Positions 51,206 through 60,371 of a DNA stretch of 64,000 bases are shown here, one piece after another (positions within the stretch are counted from its first letter, which is position 1; every line of letters begins with the position of its first letter). The notes beneath the pieces were generated by a model, which saw only the letters and a program-made list of their open reading frames with translations, did no database searches and was not told the DNA's origin. Source of the stretch: Gordonia hongkongensis (GTDB lineage: Bacteria > Actinomycetota > Actinomycetes > Mycobacteriales > Mycobacteriaceae); contig NZ_CP095552.1 in the NCBI RefSeq assembly GCF_023078355.1, forward strand, positions 2,418,001 to 2,482,000, written 5' to 3'. Both the position numbers and the translations under genes were made by a program.

Positions 51206-51961
51206 ATGAGCGGCCACTCCAAATGGGCCACCACCAAGCACAAGAAGGCGGCCATCGACGCCAAGCGCGGCAAGATGTTCGCCAAGCTCATCAAGAACAT
51301 CGAGGTGGCGGCGCGGACCGGCGGCGGTGACCCGGCGGGTAACCCCACGCTGTTCGACGCGATCCAGAAGGCGAAGAAGTCCTCGGTCCCCAACGACAAC
51401 ATCGAACGCGCACGCAAGCGCGGCGGTGGTGAAGAGGCCGGCGGCGCGGACTGGCAGACCATCATGTACGAGGGCTACGGGCCCAACGGCGTCGCCGTGC
51501 TCATCGAATGCCTCACCGACAACCGCAACCGTGCGGCCGGCGAGGTCCGGACCGCGATGACGCGCAACGGCGGCAACATGGCCGACCCGGGTTCGGTCTC
51601 CTACCTGTTCACCCGCAAGGGCGTGGTGACGCTGGAGAAGAACGGCCAGACCGAGGACGACGTCCTGATGGCCGTGCTCGACGCGGGCGCCGAAGAGGTC
51701 ACCGATCTCGGCGAGTCCTTCGAGATCGTCAGCGAGCCAAGCGATCTCATCGCCGTCCGCAGCGCGCTGCAGGAGGCCGGGATCGACTACGACTCCGCCG
51801 AGGCCAGCTTCCGCGCGTCGGTCGAGGTCGCGGTGGACGCCGACGGCGCACGCAAGGTGTTCAAGCTGATCGACGCCCTCGAGGACTCCGACGACGTCCA
51901 GAACGTCTACAGCAACGTCGACATCAGCGACGAGGTCCTCGCCGAACTCGAGAACGACTGA
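51206..51961 (+). CDS. YebC/PmpR family transcriptional/translation regulator
   Basis: 251 aa. [20 protein letters not shown] is the invariant start, followed by [53 protein letters not shown] and a C-terminal [20 protein letters not shown]. Family members bind DNA or RNA; recent work links YebC to translation of proline-rich stretches. It lies upstream of ruvC as in most Actinobacteria. ATG 51206 is fixed by conservation. Confidence 0.95.
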   Translation: MSGHSKWATTKHKKAAIDAKRGKMFAKLIKNIEVAARTGGGDPAGNPTLFDAIQKAKKSSVPNDNIERARKRGGGEEAGGADWQTIMYEGYGPNGVAVLIECLTDNRNRAAGEVRTAMTRNGGNMADPGSVSYLFTRKGVVTLEKNGQTEDDVLMAVLDAGAEEVTDLGESFEIVSEPSDLIAVRSALQEAGIDYDSAEASFRASVEVAVDADGARKVFKLIDALEDSDDVQNVYSNVDISDEVLAELEND

Positions 51962-52013
51962 CAGCCGCCGCCCGCCCGGTGTGTTGATCACCGGACTTGT
52001 CCGTCCTCCCCGA

Positions 52014-52036
52014 TAAGATCTCGAACAACTGTTCGC
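52014..52036 (+). promoter_or_regulatory. LexA/SOS box overlapping the ruvCAB promoter
   Basis: TCGAAC-AACT-GTTCGC (52021-52036) differs from the mycobacterial/actinobacterial consensus TCGAAC-N4-GTTCGA at the last base only. It abuts a TAAGAT -10 box (52014-52019), where bound LexA would block initiation. This predicts DNA-damage induction of ruvCAB. Confidence 0.8.
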
Positions 52037-52062
52037 AGATCACGATGCCTGGGAGGGTACGA

Positions 52063-52632
52063 GTGCGCGTCATGGGCGTCGATCCGGGTCTGACCCGGTG
52101 CGGTATCGCGCTGGTCGAGTCGGGTCGGGGACGGACGGTGACCGCCCTCGACGTGGACGTCGTGCGCACCCCCAGCGACATGGAACTCGCCGAGCGGTTG
52201 CTCGCGATCTACACCTCCGCGTGTCACTGGCTCGATGTGCACCAGCCCGACGTGGTGGCCATCGAGCGGGTCTTCGCGCAGAACCAGGTGTCCACGGCCA
52301 TGGGGACCGCGCAGGCCGGCGGCGTCATCGCGCTCGCGGCGTCCCAGCGCGACGTACCGGTGCGCTTCCACACCCCGTCGGAGGTGAAGGCGGCGGTGAC
52401 CGGGAGCGGACGGGCCGACAAGTCTCAGGTCACCGCGATGGTGACCCGGATTCTCGGCATGCAGACCAAACCACGTCCCGCCGACGCCGCGGATGCGCTC
52501 GCGCTCGCGATCTGTCATTGCTGGCGCGGACCCATGATGGAGCGGATGGCAGCCGCACAGAAGCAGGCCGACGCGGCCGCGGCGCGGCACCGCGCGCGGG
52601 TGGCCCAGGCACGAGAAGGGAGTCGCGCATGA
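52063..52632 (+). CDS. ruvC: Crossover junction endodeoxyribonuclease RuvC
   Basis: 189 aa. [18 protein letters not shown] supplies the first catalytic Asp, [21 protein letters not shown] the Glu, and [14 protein letters not shown] the last two Asp residues of the RNase H-like active site. It cuts Holliday junctions as a dimer with RuvAB. GTG 52063 has GGGAGG 6 nt upstream and begins at the conserved VMGVDPG. Its stop overlaps ruvA as ATGA, and a LexA box precedes it. Confidence 0.96.
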   Translation: MRVMGVDPGLTRCGIALVESGRGRTVTALDVDVVRTPSDMELAERLLAIYTSACHWLDVHQPDVVAIERVFAQNQVSTAMGTAQAGGVIALAASQRDVPVRFHTPSEVKAAVTGSGRADKSQVTAMVTRILGMQTKPRPADAADALALAICHCWRGPMMERMAAAQKQADAAAARHRARVAQAREGSRA

Positions 52633-53222
52633 TCGCGTCAGTCCGCGGACCGGTGCTCGAGATCGCGCTCGACCACGCCGTGATCGACTGCGGGGGAGTG
52701 GGATACCGCGTGCTGGCGACGCCCGCGACGCTGTCCCGGCTGCGCCGCGGCGACGAGGCGACGCTGCTGACCTCGATGATCGTCCGCGAGGACTCCATGA
52801 CGCTCTACGGCTTCACCGAACCCGACGCCCGTGCGCTGTTCGCGCTGCTGCAGACGGTCACCGGCGTCGGCCCGCGACTCGCGATGGCGACCCTCGCAGT
52901 CCTCGAGCCGGATGCGTTGCGACGCGCGCTCGCCGAATCGGACACCAAGTCACTGACCTCGGTACCCGGCATCGGCAAACGCGTGGCCGAACGGCTGTGC
53001 GTCGAACTGCGGGACAAGGTGGACCGGCCCACGGGCGAGGCGTCGACCGGTGTGACCGTCGTCGGCGGTATTCGCGAGCAGGTCGCCGAGGCGCTCGTCG
53101 GGCTCGGGTTCACCGCCGGTCCGGCGGAGAAGGCGGTCACGGCGGTACTGGCCGAGAATCCCGACGCCGATGCGTCCACCGCGCTGCGTCACTCGCTGTC
53201 ACTGCTCGGCAAGGCGTCGTAG
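52629..53222 (+). CDS. ruvA: Holliday junction branch migration protein RuvA
   Basis: 197 aa. An N-terminal OB domain ([27 protein letters not shown]) is followed by two helix-hairpin-helix motifs ([14 protein letters not shown] and [13 protein letters not shown]) and a C-terminal RuvB-binding domain ([12 protein letters not shown]). It binds the four-way junction and loads RuvB. It overlaps ruvC and is immediately followed by ruvB. Confidence 0.96.
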   Translation: MIASVRGPVLEIALDHAVIDCGGVGYRVLATPATLSRLRRGDEATLLTSMIVREDSMTLYGFTEPDARALFALLQTVTGVGPRLAMATLAVLEPDALRRALAESDTKSLTSVPGIGKRVAERLCVELRDKVDRPTGEASTGVTVVGGIREQVAEALVGLGFTAGPAEKAVTAVLAENPDADASTALRHSLSLLGKAS

Positions 53223-54311
53223 ATGGGCGGCGATCCGGACGACGTCGACGACCGGGACGTGAGCGCGATGCCGGTGCGCTCCGACGGCGACCTCGACGCC
53301 GGTCTCCGTCCCCGGTCACTCGCTGATTTCATCGGCCAGCCGCGGGTCTGCGAACAGCTCGAACTGGTCCTGCACGGGGCCAAGGGCCGCGGTGGCACCC
53401 CCGACCACATCCTGCTGTCGGGACCGCCCGGGCTCGGCAAGACGTCGCTGGCCATGATCATCGCCTCGGAGATGGGCGCCGCCATCCGGGTGACCTCTGG
53501 TCCGGCACTCGAGCGCGCCGGCGACCTCGCGGCCATGCTGTCGAACCTCGTCGAGGGCGACGTGCTGTTCATCGACGAGATCCATCGCATCGCGCGCCCG
53601 GCCGAGGAGATGCTGTACCTCGCGATGGAGGACTTCCGCGTCGACGTCGTGGTCGGCAAGGGCCCGGGAGCGACTTCGATTCCGCTCGACGTCGCGCCGT
53701 TCACGCTGGTCGGGGCGACAACACGGTCGGGGTCGCTGACCGGCCCGCTGCGCGACCGGTTCGGGTTCACCGCGCACATGGAGTTCTACGAGCCCGACGA
53801 ACTCGTCCGGGTGCTGCACCGCTCGGCCGGGATCCTGGGCATGGAACTCCGCGGCGACGCCTCGGGCGAGATCGCGCGCCGGTCGCGGGGCACGCCCCGC
53901 ATCGCGAACCGGCTGCTCCGCCGGGTCCGCGACTACGCCGAGGTAAGGGGAGACGGGTCGATCACCGTGGACGTCGCCCGCGCGGCGCTCGCGGTCTACG
54001 ACGTCGACGAACTCGGCTTCGACCGTCTGGACCGAGCCGTCCTCGACGCCCTGATCCGCGCCTTCGGCGGGGGGCCGGTCGGGGTGTCCACGCTGGCCGT
54101 GGCCGTCGGCGAGGAGCCGGCGACCGTGGAGGAGGTCTGCGAGCCGTTCTTGGTGCGCGCGGGCATGATCGCGCGGACGCCGCGCGGGCGGGTGGCCACT
54201 GCCGCCGCCTGGCATCATCTCGGACTCACCCCGCCCGCCGGTGCGATGAACGCCACCTTCGGGGTGCGTCCCCGTGACGTGGCGGCCGACACGCTGTTCG
54301 ACGACCTCTAG
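53223..54311 (+). CDS. ruvB: Holliday junction branch migration ATPase RuvB
   Basis: 362 aa AAA+ motor. An acidic N-terminus precedes [18 protein letters not shown]. Walker A is GPPGLGKT (67-74), Walker B is VLFIDEIHR (114-122), sensor 1 is [20 protein letters not shown], and the arginine motif [19 protein letters not shown] is sensor 2. A C-terminal winged-helix domain ends in TPRGR. It drives branch migration with RuvA. ATG follows the ruvA stop with no gap. Confidence 0.97.
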   Translation: MGGDPDDVDDRDVSAMPVRSDGDLDAGLRPRSLADFIGQPRVCEQLELVLHGAKGRGGTPDHILLSGPPGLGKTSLAMIIASEMGAAIRVTSGPALERAGDLAAMLSNLVEGDVLFIDEIHRIARPAEEMLYLAMEDFRVDVVVGKGPGATSIPLDVAPFTLVGATTRSGSLTGPLRDRFGFTAHMEFYEPDELVRVLHRSAGILGMELRGDASGEIARRSRGTPRIANRLLRRVRDYAEVRGDGSITVDVARAALAVYDVDELGFDRLDRAVLDALIRAFGGGPVGVSTLAVAVGEEPATVEEVCEPFLVRAGMIARTPRGRVATAAAWHHLGLTPPAGAMNATFGVRPRDVAADTLFDDL

Positions 54312-54481
54312 CCGGATCTTCGACGACCGTCGAGGACACCGGCACCACCTGCGGGGATGAGCTCCGCGCAAGACGTGGCACACTGTGTGGAGCACAGCTG
54401 AGCTGATGCTGCCCGGATTCGTCCGGACAGGCCGCTCGCTCACGCCGTACCCACTGATACCCAAAGGACTGACTCGCACTC

Positions 54482-54865
54482 ATGGACGCTCTGCTCTTCC
54501 CGCTTCTGCTCGCCCTGCTGGCCGGCTTCATGTTCTTGTCGATGCGGAAGCAGAAGAAGCGTGTGGCCGAGATGCAGGAGATGCAGAACTCGGTGTCCAC
54601 CGGTACCCGCGTCCAGCTGACCTCGGGTCTCTTCGGCACCGTGATCGACGCGAGCTCGCCCGACGTCGTCGATGTCGAGATCGCCACCGGCGTGGTCACC
54701 CGCTGGAACCGGCTGGCCGTCATGCGCGTCGTCCCGACGGATGAGGCCGCGGCCACCTACGCCGGCCACGTCGCCCCGGAGATCGAGTCCGACGACTACG
54801 ACGACGCCGACTCGGTCAGCCTGGACAAGCCCGCCACCGACGACGCGCGCGACAACGACAAGTAA
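54482..54865 (+). CDS. yajC: Preprotein translocase subunit YajC
   Basis: 127 aa. One N-terminal membrane segment (LLFPLLLALLAGFMFLSMRK) is followed by the YajC cytoplasmic domain: QKKRVAEMQEMQNSVSTGTRV, LTSGLFGTVID and VVTRWNRLAVMRVV. A long acidic tail is usual for actinobacteria. It is an accessory subunit of SecDF-YajC. It is 170 bp downstream of ruvB, a gap with no clear element, and is separated from secD by a strong hairpin. Confidence 0.92.
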   Translation: MDALLFPLLLALLAGFMFLSMRKQKKRVAEMQEMQNSVSTGTRVQLTSGLFGTVIDASSPDVVDVEIATGVVTRWNRLAVMRVVPTDEAAATYAGHVAPEIESDDYDDADSVSLDKPATDDARDNDK

Positions 54866-54873
54866 GCCGCATC

Positions 54874-54902
54874 CGCGCCGCGTCGATCCACGACGCGGCG
54901 CG
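54874..54902 (+). terminator. Perfect 12-bp-stem hairpin between yajC and secD
   Basis: CGCGCCGCGTCG (54874-54885) pairs perfectly with CGACGCGGCGCG (54891-54902) around ATCCA, just after the yajC stop. There is no T run. It could terminate or attenuate transcription, or stabilise the yajC mRNA end, in the 158-bp gap before secD. Confidence 0.65.
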
Positions 54903-55023
54903 CCCATCCGTCTGCACCGCCTCCGACGCGTTTCCGGCGTGTCCCGGCCAGGAGTGGACGATGGGTCATGCCGGTCGGGCTGCTCGTCGGCCGGTTGACG
55001 CTCTCAAGGAGACCTGAACAGCT

Positions 55024-56739
55024 GTGACAACTCCCTCTCGGACTTCGGGGAAGGGCCGGACTGCAGGGAAGCGGTCGCGACCGGCTCGAGAGATCCCGCC
55101 GTGGCGTCCGCTCGTGGCCTTCATCGGCCTGCTCGCGGTCGTCTACGGACTGATCTTCTTCACCGGACCCCAGACCATCGAACCGAAGCTCGGTATCGAC
55201 CTCCAGGGCGGTACGCGCGTCACGCTGACCGCGCGGACCGAGGACGGTCAGGCGGCGACCCGAGAGCAGCTCGATCAGGCCAAGCAGATCATCGAGCAGC
55301 GCGTGAACGGGCTCGGCGTCTCCGGTTCCGAGGTCGTCGTCAGCGGTGACAACCTGATCATCACGGTCCCCGGCCAGGACGGCGCGCAGGCCAAGTCACT
55401 CGGCCAGACGGCGCGCCTGTACGTCCGACCGGTCGTCGGGCAGCCGGCCATGGCGACTCCGCAACCGCCGAAGCCCGAGAGTGCCGACGATCAGGCCGAC
55501 GCCCTGCCCACCGAGGCCGCGGCAGCCGCCATCGACGAGCAGCGCAAGCTCCGTCAGGCGCCGGGGAACGCGACCCCGCAGCAGCTCGAGGCACTCCAGC
55601 AGCAGATGGCGAAGATGGACTGCTCGCCGACGGCCAACGACCCGCTGCTGGGCAACGACCGCCCCGATCAGTACCTCGTGGCCTGCTCGACGGACGGCTC
55701 GGAGGTCTACCTCCTCGGCCCGGAGATCATCGACGGTCGCGACATCAAGAACGCGAACGCCGGTACCGATCCGCAGACCGGCGAATGGGTGGTGACCCTC
55801 GAATTCGAGGGTGAGGCCGCCAGCTTCTGGCCCAGGTACACCGCCGAGCAGGCCCCCAACCGGACCCAGACCGCCTTCACGCTCGACTCGCGCGTCGTCT
55901 CGGCGCCGGCGATCAACGAGCCCATCCCGGGCGGTCAGACCCGAATCAGCGGCGGTAGCGCCAGTCCGTTCACCGAGTCGTCGTCGAACGAACTCGCCAA
56001 CGTGCTGAAGTACGGCTCGCTGCCGTTGTCCTTCACCGCCTCCGACGCCGAGACGATCTCGGCGACACTGGGTCTCGCGTCGTTGCAGGCCGGTCTGATC
56101 GCCGGTCTCGTCGGCCTGATCGCGGTCTTCATCTACGCTCTGGCCTACTACCGAATGCTCGGCATCCTGACGGTGCTGTCGCTCGTCCTCGCCGGGGCGA
56201 TGGTCTACGGCATCATCGTGCTGCTCGGTCGCTGGATCGGGTTCACCCTCGACCTCGCCGGCATCGCGGGTCTGATCATCGGGATCGGTATGACCGCCGA
56301 CTCGTTCGTCGTCTACTTCGAACGAATCAAGGACGAGATGCGCGAGGGGCGCAGCTTCCGGTCCGCGGTGCCCCGCGGTTGGGCGAGCGCGCGCCGCACG
56401 ATCTGGTCCGGCAATGCGGTGAGCTTCATCGCCGCCGCGGTCATCTACATCCTGGCGATCGGTGAGGTCCGCGGCTTCGCGTTCACACTGGGTCTCACCA
56501 CGATCCTCGACGTCATGGTCGTGTTCCTGGTCACCCACCCGCTGGTCGTCTACGCGAGCCGTTCGACGTTCCTGTCGAAGCCGAGCGTCAACGGACTCGG
56601 GGCGATCAGCGAGGTCGCCCGCCAGCGTCGTGTCGCCGCGCACCGGCAAGCGGGTGCGGCCACCGCCGACACGTCTGCGTCGCCGACGGACGCCGACGAC
56701 ACCACCGACGCCACTCGGGAGAAGGGGACCGTGCGATGA
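55024..56739 (+). CDS. secD: Protein translocase subunit SecD
   Basis: 571 aa. The first membrane segment ([17 protein letters not shown]) is followed by [16 protein letters not shown], the SecD-specific D1 motif, a large extracytoplasmic P1 domain with a glutamine-rich insert ([13 protein letters not shown]), and five clustered C-terminal membrane segments including [27 protein letters not shown]. It uses proton motive force to complete export with SecF. GTG 55024 is the only start near the N-terminal basic stretch. It overlaps secF as ATGA. Confidence 0.96.
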   Translation: MTTPSRTSGKGRTAGKRSRPAREIPPWRPLVAFIGLLAVVYGLIFFTGPQTIEPKLGIDLQGGTRVTLTARTEDGQAATREQLDQAKQIIEQRVNGLGVSGSEVVVSGDNLIITVPGQDGAQAKSLGQTARLYVRPVVGQPAMATPQPPKPESADDQADALPTEAAAAAIDEQRKLRQAPGNATPQQLEALQQQMAKMDCSPTANDPLLGNDRPDQYLVACSTDGSEVYLLGPEIIDGRDIKNANAGTDPQTGEWVVTLEFEGEAASFWPRYTAEQAPNRTQTAFTLDSRVVSAPAINEPIPGGQTRISGGSASPFTESSSNELANVLKYGSLPLSFTASDAETISATLGLASLQAGLIAGLVGLIAVFIYALAYYRMLGILTVLSLVLAGAMVYGIIVLLGRWIGFTLDLAGIAGLIIGIGMTADSFVVYFERIKDEMREGRSFRSAVPRGWASARRTIWSGNAVSFIAAAVIYILAIGEVRGFAFTLGLTTILDVMVVFLVTHPLVVYASRSTFLSKPSVNGLGAISEVARQRRVAAHRQAGAATADTSASPTDADDTTDATREKGTVR

Positions 56740-57929
56740 CCGGGCCGGACAACAAGGCAACCGGCGACTCGGCCGTCCTCGACGCCGACAAGGCGCAGCC
56801 CGGCGCGGACGCCGACTTCGTCGCCGATCGCAACCGCTCGTTCCTGTCCCGGCTCTACACCGGTACCGGTGCCTTCGAGATCGTGGGACGCCGCCGCATG
56901 TGGTACGGCGTGACCGCGGCGATCCTGCTGATCTGCCTGGCCTCGATCGGAATCCGCGGGTTCACCCTCGGTATCGACTTCGAGGGCGGTACCCAGATGT
57001 CGGTGCCGGTCGTCTCCTCGGAGATCACCGCGGAGTCCGTCGAAGAAGTTGTCACCGCGACCCTCGGCGAGGCGCCCGAATCGGTACAGACCGCGGGCGC
57101 CGGTGGCAGCCAGACGGTCCAGGTGCGCACCGAGACCCTCGATCTCGCCCAGGCGGAGTCGGTGACGCGCGCGCTCGCCGACGAGTTCGGTCCCGAACTC
57201 GCGCCCGCCGAGGTGAGCATCTCGGATGTGAGCTCGACGTGGGGCAGCGAGATCACCGAGCGCATGCTGATCGCGCTGGCCGTGTTCCTGGTCATCGTGT
57301 TCGTCTACATCGCGGTGCGATTCGACCGGGAGATGTCCATCGCGGCGATGGGGTCGCTGTTCTTCGACCTGATCGTGACCGCCGGTATCTACTCGCTCGT
57401 CGGGTGGGAGGTCACCCCGGCGACCGTCATCGGCCTGCTCACCATCCTCGGCTTCTCGATCTACGACACGGTGGTCGTGTTCGACAAGATCTCCGAGAAC
57501 ACCCGCTCGGTACTCCAGACCACCCGGCGTACCTACGCCGAGCAGGCCAACCTGGGTGTGAACCAGACCCTCATGCGATCGATCAACACCACCGTCATCT
57601 CGGTGCTGCCGATCATCGCCCTTATGGTCATCGCGGTCTGGCTGCTCGGCGTCGGAACGCTCAAGGATCTCGGGCTGATCCAGCTCGTCGGTGTCCTCGT
57701 CGGTACGTTCTCGTCGGTCTTCCTCGCCGCGCCGCTCCTGGCGACACTGAAGGAACGTCGCCCCGACATCGGCCGGCACACCGAGAAGGTCCTCCGACGT
57801 CGCGCCGGGCTCCCGTCCGACGAGCCGCGGCCGGTCCGGACGCGCCGAGGGGCGTCCGCCGGGGCAGCAGTCGACACCGATGACGCGGACCGCGCGGTCC
57901 CGACCGGCAAACGCCGCCGCAACCGCTAG
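56736..57929 (+). CDS. secF: Protein translocase subunit SecF
   Basis: 397 aa. A cytoplasmic N-terminus precedes membrane segment 1, then [15 protein letters not shown] (SecF motif), a P4 domain, [22 protein letters not shown] and five C-terminal segments with [20 protein letters not shown]. The basic C-terminal tail ends in GKRRRNR. It forms a complex with SecD and YajC. ATG 56736 overlaps the secD stop. Its own TAG forms part of a TAGTCT box for the next gene. Confidence 0.96.
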   Translation: MTGPDNKATGDSAVLDADKAQPGADADFVADRNRSFLSRLYTGTGAFEIVGRRRMWYGVTAAILLICLASIGIRGFTLGIDFEGGTQMSVPVVSSEITAESVEEVVTATLGEAPESVQTAGAGGSQTVQVRTETLDLAQAESVTRALADEFGPELAPAEVSISDVSSTWGSEITERMLIALAVFLVIVFVYIAVRFDREMSIAAMGSLFFDLIVTAGIYSLVGWEVTPATVIGLLTILGFSIYDTVVVFDKISENTRSVLQTTRRTYAEQANLGVNQTLMRSINTTVISVLPIIALMVIAVWLLGVGTLKDLGLIQLVGVLVGTFSSVFLAAPLLATLKERRPDIGRHTEKVLRRRAGLPSDEPRPVRTRRGASAGAAVDTDDADRAVPTGKRRRNR

Positions 57930-57932
57930 TCT
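57927..57932 (+). promoter_or_regulatory. -10 box of the peptide-binding lipoprotein gene, overlapping the secF stop
   Basis: TAGTCT, whose TAG is the secF stop codon, lies 7 nt before GTG 57940. Suggests a leaderless internal transcript in addition to read-through from secDF. Confidence 0.4.
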
Positions 57933-57939
57933 CTGCGAC

Positions 57940-59673
57940 GTGAGCGTTGGACGCCGGGAGTTCGTCAGGGTCCTGAGCCTCCTCGTCGGGCTCGTCACGG
58001 TCGCCGGGCTGGTGACGGCCTGCGGCGACGACGGGCCGCCGACGATCGACTACGTGGTCGACGCGCGGATCACGACCTACAACGCGAACACGGTGAGCGG
58101 CAACGCCGATGGCGTCCTCATGGCGACCACCCGGCTGCTGCCCGGCTTCAGTCTGCTGGGCCCGGCCGGCCAGGTCATCCCGGATCGCGACGTCGGCACG
58201 GTCACCCAGGTGCCCGGCCGCGTGCCGACCCTGCGGTATGACTTCAACCCCGAGGCGGTCTTCTCCGACGGGGTGGCCCTCGACTGCGACGATCTCGTGC
58301 TCGCCTGGGCGGCGATGAGCGGACGGCTGCCCGGCTTCACCCCGGCGACCACCGCCGGCTATCGCGACATCGACTCGGTGAACTGCGCGGCCGGCGACAA
58401 GAGCGTGACCGTCACCTTCTCGCCCGGACGGGAGTACCGGAACTGGCTGTCGCTCTTCGGCGCCGGGGCGATGATGCCGGCGCATGTGGTGGCCCGCGTG
58501 GCCGGCCTCTCCGACGTCATCGACCCGATCCGGGCGATGGACCGGGCCGCCGTCGGACGCATCGCGGACGCATGGAACACCGGCTTCGACCTGACGTTCG
58601 GACCGGTCGATCACGCGCACTATCCCGCGTCGGGTCCGTATCGCATCGACCGGTACTCGCGCTCGGGCGGACTCGTCCTGGTGCCCAACGACGAGTGGTG
58701 GGGCGACAAGCCGGAGACCTCGCGCATCGTCGTCTGGGGGCGCGGGACCGACGCGACCCGCCGGCTCCCCAACGGGCGGTTCGACGTCGTCGACGTGACG
58801 GCCGGCCTTGTCGACGGTGACATCGCCGGTTCGGCGGGGGCCGCCGGGTCGTCCTCGCCGGCGCGCGCGCTGGGCGTCGAGGAACTCGTCCTGGCGGGCC
58901 GCGGCTTGTTCGGCGATGTCCGGATGCGCCGGGCGTTCGCCTCCTGCGTCCCGCGAGCCGACCTCGCGCGCGATTTCGGCGCCGGCGCGCAGGTCTGGAA
59001 TCTCCGGGTGCTCTCCCCGGCAGACAATCTGGCCGCACAGATGAACACCGAATTCGGCCAGGCCTATCAGCGGCCGGACATCGAACGAGCGCGCGGACTC
59101 GTCCGGGCGGCCACCGGGCAGGGCGCGGTACAGGACCCGGCCGGCGGCGAGGCGGCCGGTTCGGAGGTCGCGCTGCGACCGCGGACGGTACGCATCGGCT
59201 ACGTCGCACCGACTCCACGGTGGCAGCAGATGACCGCGGCGATCGCGGCGTCGTGCCGCGCCGCCGGGATCGTCGTCGAGGACGCGTCCTCACCCGAGCT
59301 GCGACCCGACGCGCTCGGCCGCGACGTCGACGCACTCATCGTCGCCGGGGGCGCGTCATTCGCCGCGGCCGGTGCTGCCGACCCGAGCCGGGACGCCTAC
59401 GCGTTGCGCGGCGGAGACCCGTTGAACCTGTCCGGCATCCGGGAGCCGATGGTGAGTCGGGGAGTGGATCAGCTCGCGACGACCGTCTCGGCGCCCGACC
59501 GACTCCGTCTGGCCCGGTCCATCGAGAACGCGACCTGGGCGACGATGCCGTCGGTGCCCCTCTTCGCGGCGCCGCGGATACGGCAGTGGAAGGATCGGGT
59601 GGGCAACGTGGTGGCCGGTCTCGGCCGCGACGGCACCGGATGGAACATGGATCGGTGGACGATCCGTGGCTGA
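57940..59673 (+). CDS. ABC transporter substrate-binding lipoprotein, family 5 (peptide-type; Rv2585c-like)
   Basis: 577 aa. The signal sequence has RREFVRV near the start, a Tat-like twin arginine, and lipobox VTAC (25-28), so it is a lipoprotein possibly exported folded. SBP_bac_5 features are FNPEAVFSDGVALDCDDLVLAW, ASGPYRIDRYSRSGGLVLVPN and DVRMRRAFASCVPRADLARDF. No permease or ATPase gene is adjacent, so it serves another locus or acts alone. GTG 57940 follows secF by 10 bp, as in M. tuberculosis. Confidence 0.88.
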   Translation: MSVGRREFVRVLSLLVGLVTVAGLVTACGDDGPPTIDYVVDARITTYNANTVSGNADGVLMATTRLLPGFSLLGPAGQVIPDRDVGTVTQVPGRVPTLRYDFNPEAVFSDGVALDCDDLVLAWAAMSGRLPGFTPATTAGYRDIDSVNCAAGDKSVTVTFSPGREYRNWLSLFGAGAMMPAHVVARVAGLSDVIDPIRAMDRAAVGRIADAWNTGFDLTFGPVDHAHYPASGPYRIDRYSRSGGLVLVPNDEWWGDKPETSRIVVWGRGTDATRRLPNGRFDVVDVTAGLVDGDIAGSAGAAGSSSPARALGVEELVLAGRGLFGDVRMRRAFASCVPRADLARDFGAGAQVWNLRVLSPADNLAAQMNTEFGQAYQRPDIERARGLVRAATGQGAVQDPAGGEAAGSEVALRPRTVRIGYVAPTPRWQQMTAAIAASCRAAGIVVEDASSPELRPDALGRDVDALIVAGGASFAAAGAADPSRDAYALRGGDPLNLSGIREPMVSRGVDQLATTVSAPDRLRLARSIENATWATMPSVPLFAAPRIRQWKDRVGNVVAGLGRDGTGWNMDRWTIRG

Positions 59674-59689
59674 GCAGGGGAGTGAAGCG

Positions 59690-60265
59690 ATGGGTGGTGT
59701 CGTGCCCGACCGTACGGCGGAGGCGGTCTCGCGAGCGCAGGCGGCGATCGCCGAACACGCTCGCCTCGTCGACGACTTCCCGGCTCCCGGAATCGCTTTC
59801 AAGGACCTGACACCGGTCCTCGCGGACCCGGAAGGGCTGTCGACGATCGTCACCGCGCTGACCCATGGCTGTTCGTCGATTGACCTCGTGGCCGGCATCG
59901 ACGCCCGCGGGTTCCTGCTGGGCGGCGCGGTCGCGCGTGAGCTCCAGGTCGGGGTGCTGGCGGTCCGCAAGGGCGGCAAGCTGCCGCCGCCGGTCCTCGC
60001 CATCGACTACAGCCTCGAATACGGACAGGCCACGCTCGAGATCCCGGCCGACGGCCTCGACCTCACCGGCCGGCGTGTCCTGCTCGTCGACGATGTGCTC
60101 GCCACCGGCGGGACGGCGGTCGCCGCAGCCGAACTGCTCCACCGTGCGGGTGCGCACGTCGTCGGGGTCGCGGTGATCATGGAACTCGCGGGTCTCGGCG
60201 GCCGGGACACGATCGCCCGTGGCCTCGGACCGGACGTTCCCGTTCATGCGGTCGCGCTGGACTGA
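59690..60265 (+). CDS. apt: Adenine phosphoribosyltransferase
   Basis: 191 aa type I PRTase. DFPAPGIAFKDLTPVLADP is the Apt-specific N-terminal loop, IDARGFLLGGAVARELQVG the PPi loop, and RVLLVDDVLATGGTAVAA the PRPP motif. It salvages adenine to AMP. I prefer ATG 59690 with GGGGAG 7 nt upstream; a GTG at 59666, overlapping the previous gene, would add eight residues. It precedes relA, the usual actinobacterial order. Confidence 0.94.
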   Translation: MGGVVPDRTAEAVSRAQAAIAEHARLVDDFPAPGIAFKDLTPVLADPEGLSTIVTALTHGCSSIDLVAGIDARGFLLGGAVARELQVGVLAVRKGGKLPPPVLAIDYSLEYGQATLEIPADGLDLTGRRVLLVDDVLATGGTAVAAAELLHRAGAHVVGVAVIMELAGLGGRDTIARGLGPDVPVHAVALD

Positions 60266-60296
60266 CGGCGTCGACCCGGTCATGGGCGGGCGCGAC

Positions 60297-60302
60297 TAGA
60301 AT
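60297..60302 (+). promoter_or_regulatory. Candidate -10 box of relA
   Basis: TAGAAT in the 106-bp apt-relA gap, about 70 nt before ATG 60372. Confidence 0.35.
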
Positions 60303-60371
60303 CGGCTGAGCCCGCCCGGCAGGCCGGACGGGTCACCGTATGCCGACAGACAACCGTGAGGAGGACCGCTG

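Noticed and set aside
48699..51991. Two long minus-strand open frames (589 and 572 codons) opposite luxR-type, tesB, pdxT and yebC genes
   Set aside because: Every plus-strand gene there has diagnostic motifs; the antisense frames have none.
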